Part shown: piece by piece, positions 24,827 through 33,593 of the stretch
How the letters are laid out: every line of letters starts with the position of its first letter
How positions within the stretch are numbered: the first letter of the stretch is position 1
Assembly (NCBI GenBank): GCA_905214305.1
Contig: CAJMLK010000017.1
Location: forward strand, 1-55,460
Length of the DNA: 55,460 nt
Source: an uncultured bacterium
Lineage (GTDB): Bacteria > Desulfobacterota > Desulfovibrionia > Desulfovibrionales > Desulfovibrionaceae
Direction: 5' to 3'
Translations under genes and position numbers: made by a program
Notes under the pieces: model-generated
Database searches by the model: none
Seen by the model: only the letters and a program-made list of their open reading frames with translations
What the model was told of the DNA's origin: nothing

Positions 24827-26044
24827 CTAAAAAAAATCTTCCTGATAGGGAATGCGTTCAAAAACCTTGCGTCGAGGGGTCATGCTTATATGGTAATACT
24901 GATTTTGTGGAATATAGATATAGGGTATGTCCTCACTGCGTTGCTGCAGAAAAAGGGAGAGCAGTACCCGGTTGACGGCCTGATGCCCCACAATGACAAG
25001 CGGCGTGTCACCGGCAAGAAACAGGGCGCGCCGCAGGCCGCGCTGCACGCGTTCGCGAAGCATGGCGTAGCTTTCACCATTGGGGTAGGCATAGGTGTAC
25101 TTGTCGGCATTACGCCCGGCGGTGATTTCAGGCATTTTTGCCCGAATTTCGCTGTACAGCATGCCTTCGCAGTCGCCCGCCCAGATTTCGTCAAATTCCT
25201 TGAAGGCCATCACGTGCGCGCCGGTATGTCCGGCCAGCAGCGGGGTGGCTGTTTCGTGCGACCGCAGGCGGGTTGAGGTGAAGACCCAGCTTATGTCCTT
25301 GTGGCGCATGTGGCGTGCCAGTGCTTTGGCCTGGCTGCGCCCTCTGGCGGTCAGGGGCGGGTCGCCGCCGATGCGGCCGCGCACGTTGAACTCTGTCTGA
25401 CCGTGCCGCGCAAGATAAAGGCAGTGAACCCAGGCGCTGACCACGATTTCCCGTATGGCGGGATAGTATGGGGAGCCTTCGCAAGGGCGCTCACCCAGAA
25501 TGCGGTTGGCCGTGGAATCAACGCATAGCCAGAACTTTTCGTCTTCCAGCGGCTCATAAATGGCTTCATAATAGCTTATGCGCGTCATGAAGCTTTGCAG
25601 CGCTTCATCTTCACTGTAGGCGGCGTATTCCGGCAGGGTGGTTTTGCGGCGGATACAGGCCTTGAGCAGCAGCTGGTCTTCGTTGACGCACTCCACAAAC
25701 AGCACGGGATGGTCAGTAAGCGTTTTTTCAATAAGGATCCGCCGCGCCCGGCTGACGTTGGTGGCGTCCAGAATGGCAACCTCGCCTTCGGCGGCCAGCC
25801 ATGCACGGGCAAGCTCCATATTCTTGCGGCAGATCATCTCGCGCGCTTCACGGCCTGTTTCATTGGCGGGATTGTAGAAGTCCGGATCCGTGGACTCCGC
25901 GCCCATAAGCGCACGGCGCATGTCACCGTTATTGAATAGTCTGGCCTGAATGCCCTCGGCCTGCAGGCCGTCGCGAATGCGCTTCGCCAGAGTGGATTTT
26001 CCCCTGGCGGGCAGGCCAACCATTGCTACGTAAAGTTTCTGCAT
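24827..26044 (-). CDS. 6-phosphofructo-2-kinase / fructose-2,6-bisphosphatase-like bifunctional protein
   Basis: A 405-residue protein with the two-domain layout of eukaryotic PFKFB enzymes, which make and break fructose-2,6-bisphosphate. The N-terminal kinase domain has the Walker A loop VGLPARGKST (residues 8-17), FNNGDMRR, the conserved YNPANETGREAREM-type segment (FYNPANE) and ILDATNVSRARR. The C-terminal half is a histidine phosphatase: LARHGQTEFNVRGRIGGD holds the phospho-His, and VIVGHQAVNRVLL the second His. This gene organisation is common in eukaryotes and rare in bacteria. The ATG at 26044 has GGAGG upstream. It stands alone, reading toward the chemoreceptor. Substrate specificity is unproven. 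Confidence 0.85.
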   Translation of the reverse strand: MQKLYVAMVGLPARGKSTLAKRIRDGLQAEGIQARLFNNGDMRRALMGAESTDPDFYNPANETGREAREMICRKNMELARAWLAAEGEVAILDATNVSRARRILIEKTLTDHPVLFVECVNEDQLLLKACIRRKTTLPEYAAYSEDEALQSFMTRISYYEAIYEPLEDEKFWLCVDSTANRILGERPCEGSPYYPAIREIVVSAWVHCLYLARHGQTEFNVRGRIGGDPPLTARGRSQAKALARHMRHKDISWVFTSTRLRSHETATPLLAGHTGAHVMAFKEFDEIWAGDCEGMLYSEIRAKMPEITAGRNADKYTYAYPNGESYAMLRERVQRGLRRALFLAGDTPLVIVGHQAVNRVLLSLFLQQRSEDIPYIYIPQNQYYHISMTPRRKVFERIPYQEDFF

Positions 26045-26187
26045 ACGCCCTCCGTTATGGAGAATACGGCAAGTGACCATAAAATAGAAGCGGGTGCGGG
26101 CCTGCTTCTCGCGTGGGCAAGCGCCCGCATCAACGCGCAAGCGTAATGTGTTTGCGGGTTTGTGCGTCGAAGCGGGAGTGTCTGCTC

Positions 26188-26308
26188 CAGAGCAGTTAAC
26201 GAATGAAATGAGTTAGTTGCTCTGCAAGGATTTCCTTGAAAATCCTTGCCACGAAATGCGAGAAGGCAGGCTTTTGCCTGCCTTCTCGCATTTCAAGTGT
26301 TAGCTGCT
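26188..26308. repeat. Multi-hairpin intergenic element upstream of the PFKFB-like gene
   Basis: A 120-bp block of nested palindromes between tyrS and the PFKFB-like gene. AGAGCAGTTAAC and its approximate reverse complement bound the first hairpin; GCAAGGATTT/AAATCCTTGC forms the second; and a perfect 19-bp stem with a TTTT loop (arms 26253-26271 and 26276-26294) forms the third. The block ends GTTAGCTGCTCT, complementary to its beginning. Related blocks lie at 39404-39520 and, in part, at 28150-28220. It may also end tyrS transcription. Confidence 0.75.
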
Positions 26309-27505
26309 CTAGCTGACCAGCAGCTTCAAAAAGCGCTTTTTACCCAGTTTTATCACATATTCACCGGCGGCCAGAGGCGTGATGGCGTCATCGCAGCGCT
26401 GTCCATCAATGGAAAGCGCCCCTTCTTTCATCAGGCGTTTTGCCTCGCCCCGGCTTTTTACCAGACCGGCGGCTTCAAGGAATACCGGGGGCGTGCTGTC
26501 TTCACCGTGCGCGCACTGGTGCTCGGGCATTTCGTCCGGCACGCCACCGCCAGCAAACACGGCATTAAAGCCTTGCTGCGCTTCGTCGGCGTCCTTTTCG
26601 CTATGGTAGCGGCTGACCATTTCGTGGGCCAGCGTTTCCTTGGCGGCCTTGGGGTGAACAGTGCCGTTGGCCACATCCGTCTTGAGGGCGGCGATGTCTT
26701 CAAGGCTTTTGGCGGAAAGCAGTTCGTAGTAGCGCCACATGAGATCGTCAGAAACGGCCATGATCTTGCCGAAAATCTCGGAAGGCGCTTCGTCGATGCC
26801 GATATAGTTGCCGTAGGACTTTGACATCTTGCGCACGCCGTCAGTGCCTTCGAGCAGGGGCATGGTGAGGATGCACTGGCTTTCAATGCCGTAGTGGGCC
26901 TGAAGGTTGCGGCCAACCAGCAGATTGAACTTCTGGTCGGTTCCGCCCATTTCCACATCGGTCTTGAGGCACACGGAGTCATAGCCCTGACACAGGGGAT
27001 AGAGAAATTCGTGGATAGAAATGGGGCGCTGCTCGCGGAAGCGCTTTTCGAAATCATCGCGCTCCATCATGCGGGCTACGGTATAGCTGGACGCAAGCTT
27101 GATGAAGCCTGTGGCGTCGAGCTTGCCAAGCCATGTGGAGTTGAAGGCCACTTCGGTCTTGGCGGGATCAAGGATTTTGAAGACCTGCTTCTTGTAGGTT
27201 TCGGCATTGGCGAGCACTTGCTCTTCAGTCAGCGGGGGGCGGGTTTCAGAACGGCCCGAAGGGTCGCCGATACGCCCGGTGAAGTCGCCTATAAGGAAGA
27301 CAACATGGTGGCCCAGTTCCTGAAAGTGACGCATCTTGTGCATGACTACGGTGTGCCCCAGATGCAGGTCGGGGGCGGTGGGGTCAAAGCCCACCTTGAT
27401 GCGCAGGGGGGAGCCGCGCAGGATTTTCTTGCGCAGTTCGTTTTCGTCGATCAGTTCGGCCACGCCGCGCTTGATGGTAGCCATTTGGCGGTCAATGTCG
27501 GTCAT
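26309..27505 (-). CDS. tyrS: Tyrosyl-tRNA synthetase
   Basis: Charges tRNA-Tyr; a class I synthetase of 398 residues. The HIGH motif is HLGH in FDPTAPDLHLGHTVVMHKM; GDFTGRIGDPSGRSETRP follows; the KMSKS loop is present exactly (VRKMSKSYGN); and an S4 RNA-binding domain closes the protein (VKSRGEAKRLMKEGALSIDGQR). The length and the S4 tail fit the standard bacterial enzyme. The Met at 27505 is preferred to the ATG at 27520 because AGGA precedes it and MTDIDRQMATIKRG fits the family start. It has no obvious operon partner; a minus-strand terminator lies just upstream. Confidence 0.96.
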   Translation of the reverse strand: MTDIDRQMATIKRGVAELIDENELRKKILRGSPLRIKVGFDPTAPDLHLGHTVVMHKMRHFQELGHHVVFLIGDFTGRIGDPSGRSETRPPLTEEQVLANAETYKKQVFKILDPAKTEVAFNSTWLGKLDATGFIKLASSYTVARMMERDDFEKRFREQRPISIHEFLYPLCQGYDSVCLKTDVEMGGTDQKFNLLVGRNLQAHYGIESQCILTMPLLEGTDGVRKMSKSYGNYIGIDEAPSEIFGKIMAVSDDLMWRYYELLSAKSLEDIAALKTDVANGTVHPKAAKETLAHEMVSRYHSEKDADEAQQGFNAVFAGGGVPDEMPEHQCAHGEDSTPPVFLEAAGLVKSRGEAKRLMKEGALSIDGQRCDDAITPLAAGEYVIKLGKKRFLKLLVS

Positions 27506-27552
27506 TTGCCCTATCCTCATGTACCGGCTGCGGTAATACAGTATGTTGCGGT

Positions 27553-27585
27553 AAAAAATTCGGCACAGAACCAGTGTTCTGTGCC
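27553..27585 (-). terminator. Rho-independent terminator between the small ORF and tyrS
   Basis: A perfect 10-bp stem, GGCACAGAAC pairing with GTTCTGTGCC around a four-base loop, followed on the minus strand by GAA and six U residues. It probably ends the transcript of the 82-residue protein; an attenuator role for tyrS is possible but no leader peptide or T-box was seen. Confidence 0.85.
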
Positions 27586-27677
27586 TGACATGGACAGGAG
27601 ACAGTAGCCTTAACGCGGCGGAGGTGTCAAATTTTCATTACCGTAACGTGCTGTCAACGCGCGGCCCGGCAGAACTG

Positions 27678-27926
27678 CTACATGCCGAGCAGGGCAAAAA
27701 CGCGGCTTTGGCTCAGCCCGCCGTGTACGGAGAGCGCGCCCACATTGTCATGGGCGATCATGTTCAGGGTTTCGTCCATGACAGACTCCACTTCATGATC
27801 TTCAAGCAGCTTGGGGGTGCTCAGGTTGACGACGTCCTGCACGGCAGCGGGGGTGGAACCGGAATCGTCCTTGCCAGGCAGGGGGAACGCAAACGCACTG
27901 AATTTGTTGAGTCCGGAAATTTCCAT
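27678..27926 (-). CDS. Small protein of unknown function (82 aa)
   Basis: Starts MEISGLNKFSAFAFPLPGKDD and ends TLNMIAHDNVGALSVHGGLSQSRVFALLGM. It has no signal peptide or membrane segment; the N-terminal third is hydrophobic-mixed and the C-terminal 35 residues look helical (KLLEDHEVESVMDETLNMIAHDN). I believe small proteins of this kind recur in Desulfovibrio genomes but I do not recognise a named family. AGGA lies nine bases before the ATG at 27926 and a terminator follows the stop, so it is a self-contained monocistronic gene. A longer in-frame version to 28265 is Arg/Ala/Pro-rich noise and is rejected. Confidence 0.75.
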   Translation of the reverse strand: MEISGLNKFSAFAFPLPGKDDSGSTPAAVQDVVNLSTPKLLEDHEVESVMDETLNMIAHDNVGALSVHGGLSQSRVFALLGM

Positions 27927-28160
27927 GACAGTATCCTCATATATTGCCGCAAAGGCGGGTGTGGTCAGATTTTCCGCACTGGGCGGATGCTGAAAATTAT
28001 GCAAGTTGAGTGCCATTGTGTGGCTGGAGCGCCGCAGGCGTGCCGCGCACCGCTGTCTTGCCGCTGCGGATGGGAAGGGCCTCTTGCCGCGGCAGCACAA
28101 GGTGAAAGGGCAGGATTTTCCGCTGTGGCGGGGATGCGTCAGAGCTGCTTGCGAATGTAA

Positions 28161-28218
28161 TATTTCAGCTGGGGGCAAGGATTTCAGGAAAACCTTTGCC
28201 GCCAGCTGCGCTGAAATA
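28161..28218. repeat. Three-tier hairpin upstream of the small ORF
   Basis: Nested pairs: TATTTCAG/CTGAAATA outside, CAGCTGG/CCAGCTG next, and GGCAAGG/CCTTTGCC inside around ATTTCAGGAAAA. The inner part resembles the GCAAGGATTT hairpin of the element at 26188-26308. Confidence 0.7.
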
Positions 28219-28679
28219 CCCGCAAGGTGCGGCTGGCGAGGCGGCTGTGCGAGGCGGCAAGGCAAGGTGTCCGGCCGGGGCAGGCGTTGGGCCGGGGCGC
28301 AGGGGCTGGCAGAAGTGGTCAGACCGACGTGCGTCGTATGAGGTGACAGACAGAAGGGGGCTGGCAGAAGGGGGCAGGGGCATGCGCACGAACCACGGGC
28401 GCAGGGCAGGTCAGGGTGTGGGCCTGAACCGTCAGGGCACGGTGTCAGGGCACGTCATCAGGGCATGACGTCAGGGGATGGTGTAAGGATTCGGTATCAG
28501 GGTGAGCCAACAGGGAAGCCAGCAGGGGGAGGGCTTGCAAGGCTCAGAACAAGGGCCGAGCGGGTTAGGCGGTCAGGCGGGGTGCGGGCCGGGCGGGGTG
28601 TCGGTCAGGCGGCCGGGCGAATCCCTTGGCTCACGTGGTCCGGCCGTGGTGGCGCGGCTCATGCTCCCGGGCCAGCGGG
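28219..28679. repeat. Low-complexity intergenic stretch with degenerate repeats
   Basis: Guanine-rich and repetitive: several GTCAGGGCA(C/T)G units spaced about 15 bases apart near 28430-28480, and a 24-bp segment at 28558-28581 (AGCGGG(T/C)TAGGCGGTCAGGCGG) repeated at 28674-28697, where it overlaps the stop codon of the PilZ-like gene. No credible gene. Confidence 0.6.
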
Positions 28680-29582
28680 CTAGGCGGTCAGGCGGGATTT
28701 GTCCGTGGCAGCGTCCACGCTCGGCTCGTCGTCTGCCTCATCCTCGTCGTCATAGTTTTCAAGGCAGTTTTTCAGACGTTCAGAGCCGGAGGCAAGGATG
28801 TCGTCCCATTTCAGGTTCTGACTTGGGGCAAACCAGTCCAGTTCCTCGGTGAACAGGAGGCGCAGCGCGGTTCCCTGATCACAGAGGCTTTTGCAGGTTC
28901 CCATTTTTTTGGAAAGGAAGATGTAGGGTGGTTCCGAATCCGTAGCCTTGTTGGGCACAATAAAGAAAAGAAATGTGGAGGACAGAATTATGGACGATAT
29001 TTCATCCGGCAGGCAGACGCACGCCCCGCCTGCAGAAAGGTTGACCAGTGGCAGGGGGTTGGGGCGGCCCGACTCATAGTATTCGGCCAGCAGGGTTTTC
29101 AGCTCTGCCCTTGAGGTCGGGGGATTGTCCAGCGGTGTGATGCCGGCCAGACGGCTGCGGTCGTTGTTCCACGTCACTCTTTTGTGTCGGCGCATTTGCC
29201 GGACGGCACAGCTGCGGGCCAGACGCAGGCGCATGTTGCGTATGCCGCCCTTGTCGTCCTTGTTCTTTTCAAGAATCAGGCCCGAACCCTGATAACCCAT
29301 GCGGCTCATGCCGGAGTCTTCACGCTGCTCCAGGCTGAAGAAAAACTCGCATGTATTTTCCTCACCCTTGCTTTTGCCCTGCTTGATTTCCGTGTGGCGC
29401 GGGATAAACAGCACTTCGCGGCCATCAACGCTGCGCAGTCTGCCGTGCATGACGATATCCGTCGGTTTGCCCTCATGCGGCAGGCAGCACTTGATGCGTA
29501 CTGTCACCCGCTGGCGCATGGCGCGTGAAAAGGCTTCCGTGGCATTGGAGTTCCAAAGGCAGTAGGAAGTAGGAGCCGTCAT
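28680..29582 (-). CDS. PilZ-like domain protein
   Basis: About 300 residues with two parts. The N-terminal half (MRQRVTVRIKCCLPHEGK through FIPRHTEIKQGK) resembles a YcgR-like beta barrel. The second half begins with RRHKRVTW and later has NLSAGG, together matching the c-di-GMP-binding RxxxR and (D/N)xSxxG motifs of PilZ, though separated by a longer spacer (about 55 residues) than usual. The C-terminus is strongly acidic (ENYDDEDEADDEPSVD). PilZ proteins link c-di-GMP to motility or envelope processes. GGAG lies six bases before the ATG at 29582. It stands alone. Confidence 0.65.
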   Translation of the reverse strand: MTAPTSYCLWNSNATEAFSRAMRQRVTVRIKCCLPHEGKPTDIVMHGRLRSVDGREVLFIPRHTEIKQGKSKGEENTCEFFFSLEQREDSGMSRMGYQGSGLILEKNKDDKGGIRNMRLRLARSCAVRQMRRHKRVTWNNDRSRLAGITPLDNPPTSRAELKTLLAEYYESGRPNPLPLVNLSAGGACVCLPDEISSIILSSTFLFFIVPNKATDSEPPYIFLSKKMGTCKSLCDQGTALRLLFTEELDWFAPSQNLKWDDILASGSERLKNCLENYDDEDEADDEPSVDAATDKSRLTA

Positions 29583-30341
29583 GGGGCACTCCGTTCCGCG
29601 CTTGTCCCTGCCGACGAATTTCGTTGGCAAGGGCGGATCTGTCGTTGGAGCCGCGCACTGGCTCCTGTTCATGAACTGTCTACGCGAATGGAGAAACTAT
29701 AGAATTACAATAGCGCTTTATCTGAAATCTGAAGATACAGTACGCCACGCTTATATCCCCGTCAATAATTGCATATTTTGCCTGCGCGGCTGAAAAGTAT
29801 CGTGGCTGCCGGCGGACTTGCACAAGGGTGATGTTTCTGAAGCCTTTCTGCCGTGAAATTGCTGCGTAACGGCAAAGCATGACTGCTGTCACGCCCGCAC
29901 TTTTCGCGCTAACGGTCAGGGCTTCGGGGCTGTCCACGTTTGCCGTTTCCTCCGTCGCACCGTGAAAGCCCGGCTGCTGTCATCGTCCGTAACTTCTTTT
30001 GGCGCAACGGTCAAAACAAGTTTGCCCGGCGAACCTTTTGTGGTGCGCATTTCCTGAAAAACGTTCTCAGGGTTGCCGAGGCAGAAGGGCATGCTTCGCA
30101 GCGTCCCGTTGTCGTGGGCCGCCACGGCAGCTGGCAGCGCTGGTCCGGTTTGCCACTGCGATAAACTGTTGCATTCACTTTTTTATATGTTCATCTGGCG
30201 GGAGCCACAGTATGCCGTGTATGGGAAAGTGGTTTCTTAGTGTATCAATATGAAAAATTCTGTACCAATGTATGGAATAATTGTGTTTAATGTATCAGAA
30301 TAGATTGTTAACAGTAAAGTTTTTTCACACATGCATACAAG
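29583..30341. other. Gene-free stretch upstream of the PilZ-like gene
   Basis: About 760 bp without a supported gene; the frames present are short and lack ribosome sites. A 36-bp segment at 29976-30013 (minus strand) matches 33983-34018 at about 30 of 36 positions, and a looser copy lies at 29881-29917. The last 180 bases are much more AT-rich than the surroundings, with repeated AATGTAT(C/G) words. Confidence 0.55.
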
Positions 30342-30369
30342 AAAGGCCCCCTGTTCGCAGGGGGCCTTT
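30342..30369 (-). terminator. Terminator of the membrane-protein/TauE operon
   Basis: A perfect 12-bp stem, AAAGGCCCCCTG pairing with CAGGGGGCCTTT, closed by a TTCG tetraloop and followed on the minus strand by UUUCUUG. A second hairpin (CCCTGTCCGG with CCGGAACAGGG, 30390-30431) sits between it and the stop codon of the last gene. Confidence 0.85.
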
Positions 30370-30441
30370 GCTAAAGAGCAGATTTGCAACCCTGTCCGGT
30401 GCGGCCTTGCTGAGGAGCCGCCGGAACAGGGCATGTCGAGT

Positions 30442-31173
30442 CTAGCTTTCCTGCTTGACCTTGGACTTGGTCATGGCAAGGCCCAGACCTTCAAACAGTT
30501 CAAAGATGGCAAAGCCGTACCACAGGGTATAGAGCACGTAGAAGATAAGCATGGCGCTCATCAGCACGAGGTGCTCGGAAACCTTGGCGGCCGGTACGCT
30601 GTAGAAGTTGTTGCCAGGCTCGATGGCGCGGCGCAGTACGTGGTCAACCACCTGCGATTCTGCAATCTTGTGTTGCTTTTGCAGTTCCTTGATGGTGGGT
30701 GAAAGCACGTACCACCATGCCGAGGCCACTTTGAGAGCAGGCTCGCCATCGTACTTTTGCGTTACGGCTTCAGCGTCATTGTTGTACAGGTTGTCAGAGT
30801 CGTCAGTGGCCGAGGTCAGAATAAGACCAAGGTTGCCGGAGAAGCTGACCTTGCCGTCCTGAGCGCTCACGTTGGTAGCGCCGGATTTTTCCAGCACCAG
30901 AGCGGCCAGCGGGGCCAGATCGGCCTTTTTGAGCTTCACGGTGACCTGAATGTCCTTGCCGTCGACGCTCTTGAGGTTTTCACGCACGCCGGGGATGAAG
31001 TAGGACGAACCCTTGGACAGTTCGTTAAAAACGTTGTCCGCATACTGCAGGCCGGTGACATGGTTGCCAAGCTCATCCTTCATGATGGGCATAAGCAGAA
31101 TCGCGAAAAGGACAAGAAACGAAATCAGCAGCAGGCAGCCTCGGATAAAGGGCGCTTTAGCATGTACGAGCAT
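30442..31173 (-). CDS. Membrane protein, partner of TauE/SafE permease
   Basis: A 243-residue protein with an N-terminal membrane anchor (residues 10-30, CLLLISFLVLFAILLMPIM), a large extracytoplasmic domain of about 160 residues with mixed beta-type sequence (DIQVTVKLKKADLAPLAALVL, KVSFSGNLGLILTSATDDSD) and a C-terminal membrane segment (LVLMSAMLIFYVLYTLWYGFAIF). I know of no named family. It starts two bases after the stop of the TauE-type permease with GGGAGG inside that gene, so the two are tightly coupled. The pair recurs beside each other in Desulfovibrio genomes, where the permease has been called a putative sulfate permease (recalled, not checked); this protein may be an accessory subunit. 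Confidence 0.7.
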   Translation of the reverse strand: MLVHAKAPFIRGCLLLISFLVLFAILLMPIMKDELGNHVTGLQYADNVFNELSKGSSYFIPGVRENLKSVDGKDIQVTVKLKKADLAPLAALVLEKSGATNVSAQDGKVSFSGNLGLILTSATDDSDNLYNNDAEAVTQKYDGEPALKVASAWWYVLSPTIKELQKQHKIAESQVVDHVLRRAIEPGNNFYSVPAAKVSEHLVLMSAMLIFYVLYTLWYGFAIFELFEGLGLAMTKSKVKQES

Positions 31174-31175
31174 AA

Positions 31176-32438
31176 TCAGGCCTCCCCTCTGAGCTTACCG
31201 ATGTTGGCGAAGAATTTGCTGAAGACCCAGATGCCGAAGAATGCCACAACGACCCAGAAAACGACGTTGCCCACACTCTCGATAATGCCCACAACCTTTG
31301 GCGACCAGTTGAGCACTTCCATTTCCACCAGCTTTTTGGGCAGGGTGGCTGCGCGGTTGATGAAGCCCGCGATGATGGAGATGGCGTAGAAGCCGCGGAT
31401 GTGGATGCCCTTGACCACCTTGGTGGTCAAGGCGCCGACCTGGATGCCCAGCAGCGAGCCGAGCAGCATGCCGATAGCCAGCGTGTAGAACACGTAGCCG
31501 TAGATGGCGTACTGGCCGACAGCCGCGAAACCGGCGGTAAAGATGATCTGCAGGATGTCTGTTCCCACAGTGGTCATGGAAGACACGCCGAAGATGTACA
31601 CAAACATGGGGAAGGTGACGAAGCCGCCGCCCACGCCCATGATGGCGGCCAGCAGGCCCACAAACACGCCGCCCGCTGCCACGATCCAGCCGGAAATGCG
31701 GCGGCCGCCGGGCACGAGGTCTTCGTCAAAGGAAATCATGGGAGGAACGCGCAGGCCCTGAAGCTTGACGGAAATGCCGGTCATGCCGGAGCTGCCGCCG
31801 TGGGCGTCCTGACTGGCCGCCGAGCCGCCGCGCGAACTTTTCAAAAAGTCAAACAGGGCGTAAAAGCCGAGAAAGCCCAGCAAAACAGCGTAGATGCTGC
31901 TGATGAACAACTCGGAAAGCAGGGGGTCGGCGTTGTACAGGCCCTTGTTGATGGCCCCGCCGATAAAGGTTCCCACAACCGATCCGCACAAGAATGCAAC
32001 GGCCAGCTTGCCTGACACGTTGCCCAGTTTTTTGTGGACGGTTGTGCCCATGATGGCTTTGGCGAAAATGTGGAACAGGTCTGTGCCCACCGCCAGAATG
32101 CCCTTGACCCCCACGGCCATGAGCGCCGGGGTGATGATGAAACCGCCGCCCGCCCCGATACACCCGGTGATAAGACCGGCTGCCAGGCCCACGGCTATGG
32201 ATGCCAGAAAGATGTTTGTGGTGTAGAAGGCTGGCGCATAGGCGGTTTTGCCGCCCAGCATTTCGTGGTACTCATAGGCTTCTGCCAGGCAACCCGCAAG
32301 GATGGGAACTGCCAGCGCCAGCAAGAGAAGCAGTTTTTTGCGGTTTTTGAGGATGGAAGTGGACACTTCCAGGTCCCATTTGGCGTACGCCCTTGAGCCG
32401 CTCAGCAGAAACTCATAAACTTGTCTGCCAAAACTCAT
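31176..32438 (-). CDS. TauE/SafE-family anion permease
   Basis: A 420-residue membrane protein with about nine hydrophobic segments. Both TauE/SafE half-repeats are visible: GLAAGLITGCIGAGGGFIITPALMAVGV in the first and VGLLAAIMGVGGGFVTFPMFVYIFGV in the second, each with the GxGGGF motif. The family moves sulfite, sulfoacetate or other sulfur anions. An N-terminal soluble stretch (about 35 residues) and a long central loop (SSRGGSAASQDAHGGSS) are additions to the basic fold. In a sulfate reducer, import of sulfate or export of sulfite are both plausible; direction cannot be read from sequence. The ATG at 32438 has GGAGGAG upstream; it leads a two-gene operon. Confidence 0.88.
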   Translation of the reverse strand: MSFGRQVYEFLLSGSRAYAKWDLEVSTSILKNRKKLLLLLALAVPILAGCLAEAYEYHEMLGGKTAYAPAFYTTNIFLASIAVGLAAGLITGCIGAGGGFIITPALMAVGVKGILAVGTDLFHIFAKAIMGTTVHKKLGNVSGKLAVAFLCGSVVGTFIGGAINKGLYNADPLLSELFISSIYAVLLGFLGFYALFDFLKSSRGGSAASQDAHGGSSGMTGISVKLQGLRVPPMISFDEDLVPGGRRISGWIVAAGGVFVGLLAAIMGVGGGFVTFPMFVYIFGVSSMTTVGTDILQIIFTAGFAAVGQYAIYGYVFYTLAIGMLLGSLLGIQVGALTTKVVKGIHIRGFYAISIIAGFINRAATLPKKLVEMEVLNWSPKVVGIIESVGNVVFWVVVAFFGIWVFSKFFANIGKLRGEA

Positions 32439-32816
32439 ACTCTCCTCCAATACGATTGTGGCCGGCCAACGGCCGTAATCATGGCCCCAACAATAAAACG
32501 CGCGGTCACAACTGGCTGCGCGGCGCGCCCCGGTGCAGCCTTGTGCCTATAACCGAAAGCTTTTCTTGCATAAAAAAGAAAAGCGGCCGGATACTTTTCC
32601 GCGCACAAAACCACCCTGACATATTCTTTCGTTTTTGTAAAAGAAATTTATCACGAGCGGCGGTTTTTTGTGGTTTGAGGGGAATAAAATGCCCCTGCAG
32701 TGGTGCTTTTAGGAGCTTGTATCCAACATGCTGTCACAAAAGAACAAAAATACGCATCATTCTGCTTGGTTTCGTGTGATTTAAGGGCTTTTGTCGTGTT
32801 ATTGTGAAAAAACACA
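32439..32816. other. Promoter region of the TauE operon
   Basis: About 380 bp, AT-rich in the middle, with no gene. Short inverted repeats are visible (GGCCAACGGCCG near 32460, AGGGG/CCCCT near 32678-32696). The 3' end of the YkgJ-type gene lies at its right edge with no obvious terminator. Confidence 0.5.
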
Positions 32817-33593
32817 CTATTGGCTTTTGGCAAGCCCCTCGCTCTGCCCGAAAATAACAAGCTCCAGCCAGTCCAGCGCAAAGTCCAGAGCTGCCACGTC
32901 GCCCTCGGGGCTGTCCTGCATGACGGCGGCCTTGCGTTCTTCGCTTATGTCCACATGGCTGAATATCTTCATGGTCGTCACGAGCTCGCGAAAGCGGTCA
33001 AGCTGGAAAAGGCAGAGTACGGTCATGGTGACCATGCGCGGTTCCAGCGGTTTGCCCGTGGCGCGCACCAGAGCCATAAGCCGCATATAGCGGTCGTTGG
33101 CCCTGTTGAAAGGCTGCAGGCCTTCGTGTTCCATCCATTGGCGGGGCGTGCGGTCAGCGCCCTGATCAAAGCCGCGGCAATGGGATTCGCGCACAACGAA
33201 AAAACGTTCGGCAACGCCGTCGGCGGCCATTTTTGTGCCGCGTCCGATGGGATAGTAGCGGCAGGCTCCGGGCCTGTCTTCATATACCGTACAGCCCGCA
33301 GGACTTACAAAGGGGCAGGGTTCGTCGGGACCGTCCAGCATGCGCAGCATGGGCAGGGGAAAGCCCGTGTCGGGAAAGCTGCGCAGTGTCGTGAAGGTAT
33401 TAAGGAAGTCTTCGCTGGTCATGCCCATGTGGCGACGCAGGCGCAGGATGTCGTATGGCGTGAGGGGCAGGGTCAGTTCCGCACAGCAGCGGTTAAAGCA
33501 GGGGACACCGGGATGACAGTCAAAGCAGAAGGTTTCGTCTGCTCCCAGTTCCGGCAGGGTTTCGAGAAATTCGCGGCTGGCGTCATTGCTCAT
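32817..33593 (-). CDS. YkgJ-type zinc/iron-chelating cysteine-cluster protein
   Basis: A 258-residue protein with the CxxCxxxxxCCxxL-like cluster of the family: CFDCHPGVPCFNRCCAELTLPLTPYDILRLRRHMGM at residues 23-58, then CPFVSPAGCTVYEDRPGACRYYPIGRG. The eight or so conserved cysteines are thought to bind zinc or an iron-sulfur cluster; no reaction is established. The C-terminal half (PRQWMEHEGLQPFNRANDRYMRLMALV) is helical and typical of longer Desulfovibrio-type members. AAGGAG lies six bases before the ATG at 33593. Confidence 0.88.
   Translation of the reverse strand: MSNDASREFLETLPELGADETFCFDCHPGVPCFNRCCAELTLPLTPYDILRLRRHMGMTSEDFLNTFTTLRSFPDTGFPLPMLRMLDGPDEPCPFVSPAGCTVYEDRPGACRYYPIGRGTKMAADGVAERFFVVRESHCRGFDQGADRTPRQWMEHEGLQPFNRANDRYMRLMALVRATGKPLEPRMVTMTVLCLFQLDRFRELVTTMKIFSHVDISEERKAAVMQDSPEGDVAALDFALDWLELVIFGQSEGLAKSQ

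Noticed and set aside
27506..27677. A T-box or attenuator for tyrS
   Set aside because: The hairpin with U-tract is there, but no T-box sequence, specifier loop or Tyr-rich leader was seen; it is best read as the terminator of the upstream small gene.
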